Source: Saposhnikovia divaricata
Taxonomy: Eukaryota > Streptophyta > Magnoliopsida > Apiales > Apiaceae
NCBI GenBank assembly: GCA_036435485.1
Contig: CM071598.1
Coordinates: 181,174,148 to 181,238,147, forward strand
Direction: 5' to 3'
DNA length: 64,000 nucleotides
The first letter of the stretch is position 1; every line of letters begins with the position of its first letter. Of the stretch, positions 22,014-31,816 are shown one piece after another. The notes beneath the pieces were generated by a model. It did not search any database and was not told the origin of the DNA. It saw only the letters and a program-made list of their open reading frames with translations. The translations under genes and the position numbers were made by a program.

Positions 22014-22788
22014 AACCTGCAAGTCTACCAAGATCAGCATGCATATATGCCCGAATTAAAGAAATTATCAGTGTGTGAGAATGTATTAATAAAAAAAGAA
22101 GGTGTGTTTGTATCTTTGTCTGTTACTCCCAATGTTAGGGGGGGAAAAACACCTCAGTGTGCTTTTACGTTATCTGTGATCACAAAATTTACCTGAACAA
22201 AGGAAATTTACCTGTATCTGAGATTCTTCCTTTCCAACAAACAAATGTATATATATAAGGTTAATTCTTGGAAACATGATTTTTCTTTTTTTTTTATTTT
22301 TAAAAATAATCCTATCTGTTATAACAATTTCTGAATCAGAACAAAAGATTAACACTTACATTCTAATCCAAATGATATAAATTTAATCAGTTTTTTTTGT
22401 AGGTTAACCTGTTGTTATTTTAAACTACCTAATTTATACTCTCATTTTTTTATTAAATTTTATTTTTATATTTTGATGTCTTTATGTTGATTGAAATTTA
22501 AATTTACTTAAATTCTTGTAGTTATTTAAGCTAAATCCAATATTTTAAATTCATTTCAAGTTCCAAAGAAGCCATAATGAAAAAAATACAATCTCACATA
22601 TATATTATATTAGACTAGAATTAGACTAGATTAATTCTTATGTGATTTACGAATTACTTTTAATACAAATTATTTTATTATTTATATTTTAATATAAAGT
22701 TCTTTATTAAAATAAAAATTGAATGATAGAAGAAAACAAAATTTAATATAATAATTATATGCGATTAATGAAATTTGATCAATGTATG
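22014..22788. other. AT-rich 3' flank of the second WSD copy
   Basis: No gene recognised. It has AT-rich runs typical of plant intergenic DNA, and ends with GTATG (22784-22788), the left target duplication of the Tat element. Confidence 0.5.
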
Positions 22789-23280
22789 TGTTGTGGATCT
22801 AAAACTCGGTTACGATTTGTTATTATTGCTAGGGTGGTTGAGCTTCACGCTTTAATGGTTGTTTCTGCGTTCGAGACTGTAATCGGTCCTCACAGAGTGC
22901 CTACGTATCTCGTATTGAGAATCAAGCCAACGTAGTTCTGAGAATGAGGGGTCAGGCCCTTTATATAGGCTGAGAAGCCTTAGAATTATGGTAGGATTCG
23001 GAGACTTGGTGGGCAAGTCTTTGAGGAAGGTTCTAGATCTATTCCTTGTAGGAATCAGTTTCCATATTGAATTGTGTATCTTGGAGGCTAAGTCAGGCAA
23101 GAGTAATATCCTTGTTTGACTCTTATTTGCTGAGCTGTTTATTACCCCTAATATTAATTACGAAATTAATATTATAATTGGGGTTTTGGGTCCAGCTGGT
23201 GGGCCCCACGTTTGGACCATTCTTGGCCTAATTAATGCCACATTAAATGTGTTTTTAGGGCTTATTTTCAGCCCATATCA
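22789..23280 (-). repeat. 3' LTR of the Tat element
   Basis: 492 bases, TG...CA, apparently identical to 33980-34471. A minus-strand TATATAAAGG (22958-22967) is the likely LTR core promoter. Confidence 0.93.
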
Positions 23281-23292
23281 TTTGCCCCCCAA
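23281..23292 (-). other. Polypurine tract of the Tat element
   Basis: Minus-strand TTGGGGGGCAAA immediately before the LTR TGATATGG end. It fixes the minus orientation of the element. Confidence 0.8.
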
Positions 23293-23439
23293 CTTCTAGG
23301 AAAGCTGATCAGGCTTTCCTTGAAGTTTTACTTGTCTAACTCGAGACTCGGGTCAGGGTTTATCTTTGTACACTAGTGTTTCACGAGTATTGTCTTTATG
23401 TGAAGCGTGGAGCGATCGACGCGTTCACGACAATGTTAA

Positions 23440-23830
23440 TTCGATGCTAATCGGCACTAATCAGTCTTAACGATGCTTAAACAATGTTTAAACGACGTTA
23501 AGCGGCATAAAACGGCACTAAACGGCGCTAAACGGCCTTAAACAATGCTTAAACAGTGTTAAACAATGTTGAAAGGATAAATTGGCACTCACGGTGCTTA
23601 AACGACACTAATCGGTGTTAATCGGCACTAAACGGTGCTTAAACGACACTAATCAGTGCTAATCGGCACTAATCGGTGCTTAAACGACACTAATCGGTGC
23701 TTAAACGACACTAATCAGTGCTAATCCGCACTAATCGGTGCTTAAACGACACTAATCGGTGCTAATCAGCTTTAATCGACGTTTAAACAATGTTAAACGA
23801 TGATAAACAGTGCTAAACGGAGGAGATTCT
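23440..23830. repeat. Short-unit minisatellite (CTAATCGG / TTAAACGAC type)
   Basis: Dozens of 10-12-base variants of CTAAACGGYRCTAATCGG and TTAAACGACA in tandem, with a longer unit of about 22-32 bases (CACTAATCGGTGCTTAAACG) repeated several times between 23580 and 23770. Scattered copies reappear near 24110-24180. Non-coding. Confidence 0.8.
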
Positions 23831-23859
23831 GGAAAATTGTAACCTCTTCCGGGCAACGA

Positions 23860-24500
23860 GTCAGCCGACAAGGGTCCCGGTCAGCTGCCAGGTGCTCCTG
23901 GTCGGCTGCCAGGAGATCCTGGTCGGCTGACCCTCCTTGATGCACCTGGTCGGCTGCCAAGAGATCCTGGTTGCCTGCCGGGTGCTTCTCGATCGTCTGA
24001 CACGTGCTTCTCGATCGTCTGACATGTGTTTCTCGATCGTCTGACATGTGCTTCTCGATCGTCTGACATGTTGACGGGAGATCTAGGTTGACATTAATGA
24101 TGTCACACGATGCTTAAACGACGTTTCAATGTTTGTGTAAACGACGTTAAATGGCATAAAACAGCACTGAATGGTGCTAATTCGAAGGTCGATGTTTGTC
24201 ACGGAAAGTGAGAAACCTTCAACAAAACCATCAAACGATTCAATCAAACGATAGGGGGTGCTAAAATGAGTATCGGGAAGTCAGATGGAGCCTCTCCGTG
24301 GCTCCTGGTCAGCTGCCAGATGCTCCTGGTTGGCTGCCAGGAGATCCTGGTCGGCTGCCAGGAGATCCTGGTCGGCTGACCCTCCTCTGTGGCACCTGGT
24401 CGGCTGCCAGGAGATCCTGGTTGCCTGCCAGGTGCTTCTGGTTGCCTGCCGGGTGCTTCTTGATCGCCCGACAGGTGCCCCAAGTTGTTTGGAAGTGTTT
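23860..24500. repeat. Minisatellite block of GGTCGGCTGCCAGGAGATCC units
   Basis: Direct repeats of ~19-24 bases at 23870-23985, 24298-24480, plus a CTCGATCGTCTGACATGTG array at 23990-24070. Both strands are accidentally open over these repeats, giving repetitive peptides with no independent support as genes. Confidence 0.8.
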
Positions 24501-24519
24501 AAACGACGTTTCAACTTGA

Positions 24520-25310
24520 CCTTGAATTTAGTATCTTGGTCACCCATGACTTTCAAGGATCCAAAACCTCGATCTCGATCTCGATCTTGATCTCTAATTT
24601 AGTATATTGGTCACCCGTGACTTTCAAGGATCCAGAACCTCGATCTTGACCCTAGGGATCCAGAACCCCAATCTCGATCTCGATCTTGATCTCTAATTTA
24701 GTATATTGGTCACCCGTGACTTTCAAGGATCCAGAACCTCGCCTCAATCTCGATCTCGATCTTGATCTCTAATTTAATATATTGGTCACCCGTGACTTTC
24801 AAGGATCCAGAACCTCGATCTTGACCCTAGGGATCCAGAACCTCAATCTCGATCTCGATCTTGATCTTACAGAACCATCAAACGATCCGAACAACTGACG
24901 GGAGGTGCCATGAGGTCGGCTGCCAGGAGATCCTGGTCGGCCAGACCCCCTCCATGGCACCTGGTCGGCTGCCAGGAGATCCTGGTCGGCCAGACCCTCT
25001 CCATGGCACCTGGTCGGCTGCCAGGAGATCCTGGTCGGCCAGACCCTCTCCATGGCAACTGGTCGGCTGCCAGGAGATCCTGGTTGCCTGCCAGGTGCTT
25101 CTGGTTGCCTGCCGGGTGCTTCTTGATCGCCCGACAGGTGCTCCATTGTTTTTGTGTCGTGCCTCTAGGAGCTTTTCTCAATGCCTAGAGTCTCGTTCTA
25201 GAATCACGTCCTTGATCATGAATGTATGAGTCTCGTTCTAGAATCACGTCCTTGATCATGAATGTATGAGTCTCGTTCTAGAATCACGTCCTTGATCATG
25301 GATGTTGTAT
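24520..25310. repeat. Mixed tandem repeats: GATCTCGATCT blocks, GGTCGGCTGCCAGG blocks and a 40-bp triplet
   Basis: 24520-24880 repeats a block (TATATTGGTCACCCGTGACT followed by CTCGATCTTGA runs) about four times. 24908-25140 repeats a ~60-base unit centred on GGTCGGCTGCCAGGAGATCC. 25188-25307 holds three 40-base copies of GAGTCTCGTTCTAGAATCAC. All lie between the PPT side of the element and the promoter of the antisense gene. Confidence 0.8.
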
Positions 25311-25594
25311 ACCTCCTTTCAGAGCATAATCAGTCTCTTTAATAGCAAAGACTAATTGATTGTATTCTATCTTCCTTAAACGTAATTAGCTCCTTAAGCT
25401 CAGATAAGTGCCTTGGCACAGCTTATTACTATATCTTCACGTAAATCCTTCTTTTCTTTCCCGGAATCATAAATACCGATATAATTATTGCCGGATATAG
25501 CAGATGAAATCCATTTTTCTGTATATGAACGATAGATGACCTGCAAACACGAACCAGGCTGTGTTTCAACCTGATATAGAAGGTCATCCATCTT

Positions 25595-25604
25595 CTATAA
25601 AAGA
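25595..25604 (+). promoter_or_regulatory. TATA-like element upstream of the antisense gene in the Tat element
   Basis: CTATAAAAGA about 120 bases before the ATG at 25717, followed by a pyrimidine-rich leader with repeated CAAGTTCT. Spacing fits a plant pol II promoter acting on the strand opposite to the retroelement genes. Confidence 0.5.
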
Positions 25605-25716
25605 GTGGGGGGGAGCCTTCATTTTCATTCACTTCACTTCTTCTTACTTTTAAAATTCTCTCTGAAGTTCTCAAGTTCTAAAGCTCTCAAGTTCTAGCTT
25701 CAAGTTCGAGCTCAAG

Positions 25717-27817
25717 ATGGCAGATGGCGACCGCGCTCCAGCTTCATCATTCTCTATGTCCGAGGCGATGGCAAAGAGAGCTTTGGCCAAAACACTGCGA
25801 GGTAATCTTCGACTGAATCCCCCTAGATATATTTATCGTCGATTTGATTCTTTAATTGACTTATTGAGTACTATGAGGGATGCATTTCCCAACAACTCTG
25901 AGTTAGCTGCGTATCATAGTCCGTCCAAGTTCGACAAGCAAGATGTCGAAAATATTAAGAAGTTATATGGCTTTCCGGACGTGATCAAGGTTTGCCTTCC
26001 TGGCTTAGCTGACAGAACCTGTAATTGGCACCCAGAGAGGCTATGTGTCTACAAAGGTGCCCTGGAAGCAGGTCTGAGATTCCCGGTAGACCAGTTCATC
26101 ATAAGGCTCCTGGCGGAGCTTCAGGTTCATCCCTGCCAATTGTATCCCAATGCATGGCGGTTGATTATCATCTTAATGCTGAGATGTCGAGATCTAGGTA
26201 TCGAGCCTACTACTACCATGTTCAGGAGCATATTCGCCACCAAGAATTCTTCTGAGATTCAGAAGGGATGGGTCACTATTCAGCATAGATCCAATGTTCC
26301 ACATATTGTGAATGCCTTTTCATTCCCAGATTCCCATCACTACTGGGACAGAGAGTTCGTGATTCTGGTATGGCGTGGTGGCGACTGGGGCCAATTCTTT
26401 ATGTCTAAGTTTGGGGAAGTGCATGATGCTACACATTTTGTATGTGATCTTGACGAGAAGGAGCTTTTTGATCGTGATCGACTACTTGCTGACGACGGCC
26501 GTACTCACTACAAAGTTTTCTTAACCGAGAAGAGACTTGTAGAAGCTGGACTTAGCTTACTTTCTGCTGATGGTAATTTTTTACCTTCATGTTATGAACT
26601 CTGTTTGTTCTTATTCCGATATCTTTTTTGTTGTCTTTTCAGTTGCTGAGGAGATCGACAGTTGGCCCGAAAACCAGCCGAAAGTTACTAGAAGGATGAT
26701 CAAGAAAGCCGAGGCGGCTTGCATTCAACCTGGGCCGAAGATCCCTCAGTTCATGTCGGGATGCTCTTCAAAGAGATCGCGGAATGCTGACGGGAGAGTC
26801 AAGACCCCCTTCATCCCTGGTTGGGGGATTTGTGAGCAAGATTCTGTCTTGGGATGCCCAGAGTCAGCCTTGGATTGGTCCAAGTTCAGCATCACTCCCC
26901 CCGACCTTCTGACTGTAACAGCCGGGGACAAATTTGATGAAGCGGAGAAACTCGGAGCTCAAGCTCTATATCAGGTTTCCCACCTTCCTTCCTAGACGTA
27001 GTGTTTTCACTTAACTTGTGATTATAACTATCTTATTGATTCTTTGTTCCAGGCGAATGCCCAGTTCCAGGCTAGCACTCGGCTAGGTCGTGCATACCGA
27101 GATGAGAATGTGGCTTTGAAGAAGGAGAAAGCAACTCTTGATGAGAAATATCAAGACTTGGAGTCCAGGGCCATCCGGGCTGAAGCTGATGCACATTCTA
27201 TCCAGAGACAGTATGACTCCTTGTATAACAAGAGGGAAATAGACTGCAAGCAAGTGGTGAAAGCTTACCAGGAGTCTGAGGATTTCTTTGAGCTTATAGA
27301 TAAGCATGACGATGAAGTACGCCCGGGTATCATGTCTGTTGGCTGGGATCGAGCCATCAATGCTGTGAGTAAGAGGCATCCTACTGTGGTTTTCCCGAGG
27401 GACTTTCCAAGTCCGTATTGTCAAGTTGCTTCGGGCGCCGAGGCCATCCCGGTAGCTCAGGCTTCGGGCTTCGGCTCTAGGGGAAGTCATCGCCGTTCTG
27501 GTTCCGGTTCGAGGGGTGTCCGAGCAGCTGTGGATGGCTCAGTTTCCTCGGATCCTCGAGGGAAAAGGCCTATGACCGTGCAGAAGGGGAGAGTAGTTCG
27601 TCAAGCAGTCCCCTCAAACAAGGTAGTTGAAGATAGCTCATCTTCCGAGGAGGAAGAGGTTGAGGCAATGGAAGTGACAGCTCCACCAGTCACGGTAGCC
27701 GAACCGGGTGAGGGCCATGATGAGGAAAGCTCTGAGGAAGAGAGTGACGAGGAGGAGAGTAGCGAGGAAGAGACCGATGAGGAGGAGAATGGCGAGGAGG
27801 ATTCCTCGGATGAGTAG
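25717..27817 (+). CDS. Spliced antisense extra ORF (aORF) of the Tat element, Transposase_28-type domain
   Basis: Three exons with canonical borders and matching phases: 25717-26572, 26643-26974, 27053-27817 (about 650 codons; a stop closes the last at 27815-27817). It runs opposite to gag-pol. Residues ~85-230 contain LCVYKGALEAGLRFPVDQF and CQLYPNAWRLI, the pattern of the Pfam 'putative gypsy type transposon' domain (PF04195), assigned from memory. Exon 3 starts with a coiled-coil-like segment (EKATLDEKYQDLESRAIRAE) and ends in a long Glu/Asp/Ser-rich acidic tail. Codons are open across all exons, and the short introns (70 and 78 bases) are AT-rich relative to the exons. Such antisense ORFs are known from Tat elements; their role is unknown. 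It has its own TATA box upstream and the 3' end faces pol. Confidence 0.82.
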
Positions 27818-28228
27818 CTGGGATTGCTTCGGGCCTTGCATGGCCTAACTTAGCCGTATGTGGCTTTTATTTCTAGTATTTCAATCACGGTACTTCGTGA
27901 TTAAACTTTTATTCGGTTTAAATGATGTAACCCTAACTGTTGGCCCTTCGGGGTCTTTATTTATGCACTCGTTTGTTTTATTCGTATGTTCATTTATTTT
28001 CGGTACTTGGTCTTCCTAGACTCACACTCAACAGGTGCTTGGTACATAAACAAAACATAGAATCATAAAAATGGAAAACAAGTTTGCATTAATAACTCAA
28101 AAAGGGTTCAACCCTTACACAGCTTATTATTGTCCTACTCGGGGCATCAAAACCCTGGGATGGTTTCATCGAACCTTATTTCTACTTCTCCTACTAGATA
28201 AATAAAAAACTACATCCTCGCAAGCAGC
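27818..28228. other. Convergent spacer between the antisense gene and Tat pol
   Basis: About 410 bases between the antisense gene's stop and the stop of integrase on the other strand. AT-richer than both genes and with no ORF. It must hold the 3' end signals of at least the antisense transcript; an exact poly(A) site cannot be picked. Confidence 0.45.
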
Positions 28229-29143
28229 TTAAACATAATAAATCTTGAGGTTCAAGGCATGCCAAGTACGGGGCACCTCAACCCCGTCCAAGGTCTCCAA
28301 CTTATATGATCCTCGTCCCAACGTCTTCCTGACTCGATACGGCCCTTCCCAGTTTGGGGCTAGTTTTCCTTTCTGGCCAACTCCAGAAGCCTCGATCTTC
28401 CTCAGAACCAAATCACCTTGCTGAAAGAACCTCTCCTTAACTCTATGGTTGTAATAGAAGGATGCTTTCTTTTGATGCTCCACATTTCTGGCGTTTGCCT
28501 CGTCCCTGACTTCATCAATCAGATCTAGGGCGAGCTTCATACCTTCTTCATTTGTCTCAGGTTCAAATGCCTCCACTCGAGGTGATGCATGCATGATCTC
28601 CAGTGGCACAACTGCTTCAGCTCCATAAGCTAGAAGAAACGGGGTTGCTCCTGTGGTCACCTTGCAAGTAGTGCGATAAGCCCAGAGTATAGGTAATAAC
28701 TCGTCTACCCAGGTGCTCCTTGAGCGTTCAACCCTTTTCTTAAGTCCATCAAGGATGATCCGATTGGCCACCTCGGCTTGTCCATTTGCTTGCGGATGTG
28801 CTACCGAGGTAAAACGAAGCTCAATAGCATTCTCCTCACAGTACTTCTTAAATTCTTCATTATTGAACTGTGTCCCATTATCCGTCACAAGGATTCGCGG
28901 GATGCCATATCTGCAAATTATGTTCTCCTAAAAGAACTGGGAAACTTGCTTGGTGGTTATTTTGTCTAAAGGCTTAGCCTCAATCCACTTGGTGAAGTAG
29001 TCAATGGCGACAATCAAAAACTTCCTCTGTGCTGATGCCATAGGGAAAGGACCAAGAATGTCCATCCCCCACATTGCAAATGGAATGGGGGAATTGACTG
29101 ATGTTAACATCTCAGGCGGCTGCCTGACAATCGGAGCATGCTT
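28229..29143 (-). pseudogene. Tat pol, integrase (broken by TAG)
   Basis: Same frame as the RT segment. It contains the integrase core with WGMDILGPFP (first Asp), VTDNGTQFNNEEF (second Asp) and NGQAEVANRIIL (Glu), then the C-terminal domain with GDLVLRKIEASGV and KLAPNWEGPYRV, ending at 28229. TAG codons at 29144-29146 (after the HHCC zinc finger) and 28928-28930 (between the first and second catalytic Asp) split it. Integrase inserts the cDNA into the genome; this copy cannot produce it intact without readthrough. Confidence 0.88.
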
Positions 29144-31798
29144 CTAGCACTTGTCACACCTCTTGACATAATCCTGTGCATCAGCCAGCATCTTTGGCCA
29201 GTAGAATCCCAAGCGAGTTATTTTGTGAGCGAGGGCCCTGCCCCCCAGGTGCTGTCCACAGATCCCCACATGAACTTCTTCCAAAGCTTCCCTTGCCTCT
29301 TGAGGCCTCAAGCACTTCAAGTACGGGATGACAAATGATCTCTTGTACAGAATGCCCTCAATCAAGGTGTATCTCAATGCTCTTACTGAAAGTTTTCGTG
29401 CCTCCAAGGCATCGTCTGGGAGCCACCCGGTCTCAAGGTGTGCCTTGATAGGATCTATCCAAGAGCTTCCCACATCAATTGGTGCCACTAATTTCGAGTT
29501 GATGGTCGGGGCCTTCAAGACCTGGAAGTAAACACTCCCTTCATAGTTTTCTATCTCGGAAGAAGCAAACTTAGATAGGGCATCGGCCTTAACGTTTTCT
29601 TCTCTCGGGATGTGTTCTACATAACACTCGTCAAACTGAGTCATGACAGCTTTCACAACTCGCAGATACTTTGCCATAGTTTCATCCTTGGCCTCAAATT
29701 CACCATTTACTTGAGAGACTACTAATCTTGAATCTCCACACACTTTGAGGTTCTTGACTCTCATGATTCTGGCCAAGCCTAAACCAGCTATCAAGGCCTC
29801 ATACTCAGCTTCATTGTTGGTTGTCTGGAAATCCAACTTCAAAGCATATTCGAGTGTGAACCCATCGGGGCTTTGCAATACTAAGCCTGCGCCACTAGAT
29901 TTGGTTTTTGATGCTCCATCAAAATAGAGCACCCAGTATTCCTTCCGATCAGGTTCAAGTTCTCCATCTCTATCTTGCTTCTCAGGGGTTGTTATCATTT
30001 CCTGCCCCCCGACTTCTTGGTTGCTAATGGTGCATTCAACCACGAAGTCAGCCAATGCCTGAGCCTTAATGGCTGTTCGAGGCTTATAGGTGATGTCAAA
30101 TTCTCCAAGTTCAATTGCCCACTTGATTAGCCTTCCACTAGCCTTTGGGCTATGCAAAATGTTTCTCAACTGTTGGTCCGTCAGGACCTCAATCTTATGT
30201 GCCTGGAAGTACGGGCGTAACTTCCTCGAGGCTGTTATCAATGCCAAGGCGAACTTCTCAATGGGAGAGTAATTCAGCTCCGCCCCGTGCAACACCTTGC
30301 TCACATAATAGATAGGTTTCTGGACCTTCTTCTCTTCTCGAATGAGAACGGCGCTCAACGCTTGCTCAGATACCGCCAGGTATATATAAAGAGTCTCTCC
30401 GGGACTAGGTTTGGCCAGCAACGGGGCTTCAACCATGTACTTCTTCAGTTGTTCGAAGGCCTCTTGGCTCTCACGGGTCCACTCAAAATTTTTTACCTTC
30501 TTTAATGCTTGAAAGAAAGGCAAGCATTTGTCACTAGACTTGGAGATGAATCTTCCTAAAGCCGCTACTCGGCCTGTCAACTTTTGCACATCTCTTACAG
30601 AGCGTGGTGGCTCCATGTCTAAGATCGCCTTGATCTTGTCAGGATTGGCTTCTATGCCTCGCTTTGAAACCATAAGACCCAAGAATTTGCCTGATCCAAC
30701 GCCAAAGGCACACTTGGCTGGATTCAACATCATTTTATGGTGCCTCAGCACTTCGAATGCCTCGCTGAGGTGCTTAATGTGGTCTGCCTTGAACAGGCTC
30801 TTGACTAGCATGTCATCAACATAGACCTCCATGGTTTTTCCAATCAGATGGGCGAATATCTTATTCACCAGTCGTTGGTAAGTAGCTCCTGCATTTTTTA
30901 GACCGAAAGCCATAACAAGATAGCAGAAAACACCGAAGTCAGTTATGAAAGATACCTTAGGGACGTCATCCTTGTGCATCTTAATCTGATTGTAGCCGCT
31001 GAAACCATCCATGAAGCTAAGCATCTCATGTCCAGCTGTGGCATCTATTAACATGTCTATCCTTGGTAAAGGGAAGCAATCCTTAGGGCATGCGTCATTC
31101 AAGTCGGTGAAGTCTATACACATCCTCCACTTACCGTTGGCTTTCTTGACCATCACAGGGTTAGCCAACCATTCCGGGAACTGAATCTCTTCGATAAACC
31201 CAGCTTCTAAGAGCTTGTCCACTTCCTGCTTTATGGCCTCTTGCCTTTCAGGTGCAAAGTTCCTTTTATTTTGCTGTATTATCTTCCGATTAGGATCGAC
31301 ATTCAACCTGTGAGTTATGAGTTGGGGATCAATCCCTGGCATATCAGCCGCTGTCCAAGCAAACACATCGCCATTCTCTTGCAAGAATGCTATCAACTTG
31401 CCCTTCAGGGGTTCCTTCAAAGAGGCTCCTATATAAGTCACCTTCTCAGGGTCACCTAGCTCCAGAGGAATAGGTATTAAGTCCTCTGTTGGCTTTCCTC
31501 GATGTTCATTATCGCCACGGACATCCATGTCTTCGATCGGAAGTACCTGCCCCCCGATTCCATCAGCCCTTAATGCGGATACGTAACAACTTCTCGCCAT
31601 CTTCTGATCACCCTTTTGTTCTCCAACACCATTCCGGGTTGGAAACTTAATCTTCATATGATATGTGGAGGCCACAGCCTTGAAAGCATGAAGTCCAGTC
31701 CTTCCTAGGATTGCATTATAAGTTGAGGATGCCTTGATCACAAGGAAATTCAGCATCTGAGTAGCTTCCTTAGGTTCCTGTCCAATGGTCATGGGCAA
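29144..31798 (-). pseudogene. Tat pol: protease end, reverse transcriptase, RNase H and second RNase H
   Basis: 884 open codons in frame with gag, ending in TAG at 29144-29146. In order: tail of the protease fold (YNAILGRTGL), RT with DCFPLPRIDML, FMDGFSGYNQI, the catalytic YVDDML box, and KFLGLMVSKRGIE; RNase H with IYLAVSEQALSAVL; a second archaeal-like RNase H with YFDGASKTKSSGAG, NNEAEYEALI and ADALSKFAS; then the integrase zinc finger HLGGRALAHK...CDKC. Two RNase H domains place it in Tat. Confidence 0.92.
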
Positions 31799-31816
31799 TT
31801 GAATAGTACCTTCGAC

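Noticed and set aside
23793..25229. Overlapping ORFs on both strands rich in GRQPGSPGSRP or GCQEILV
   Set aside because: Low-complexity translation of minisatellites; open in several frames because the repeat lacks stop codons.
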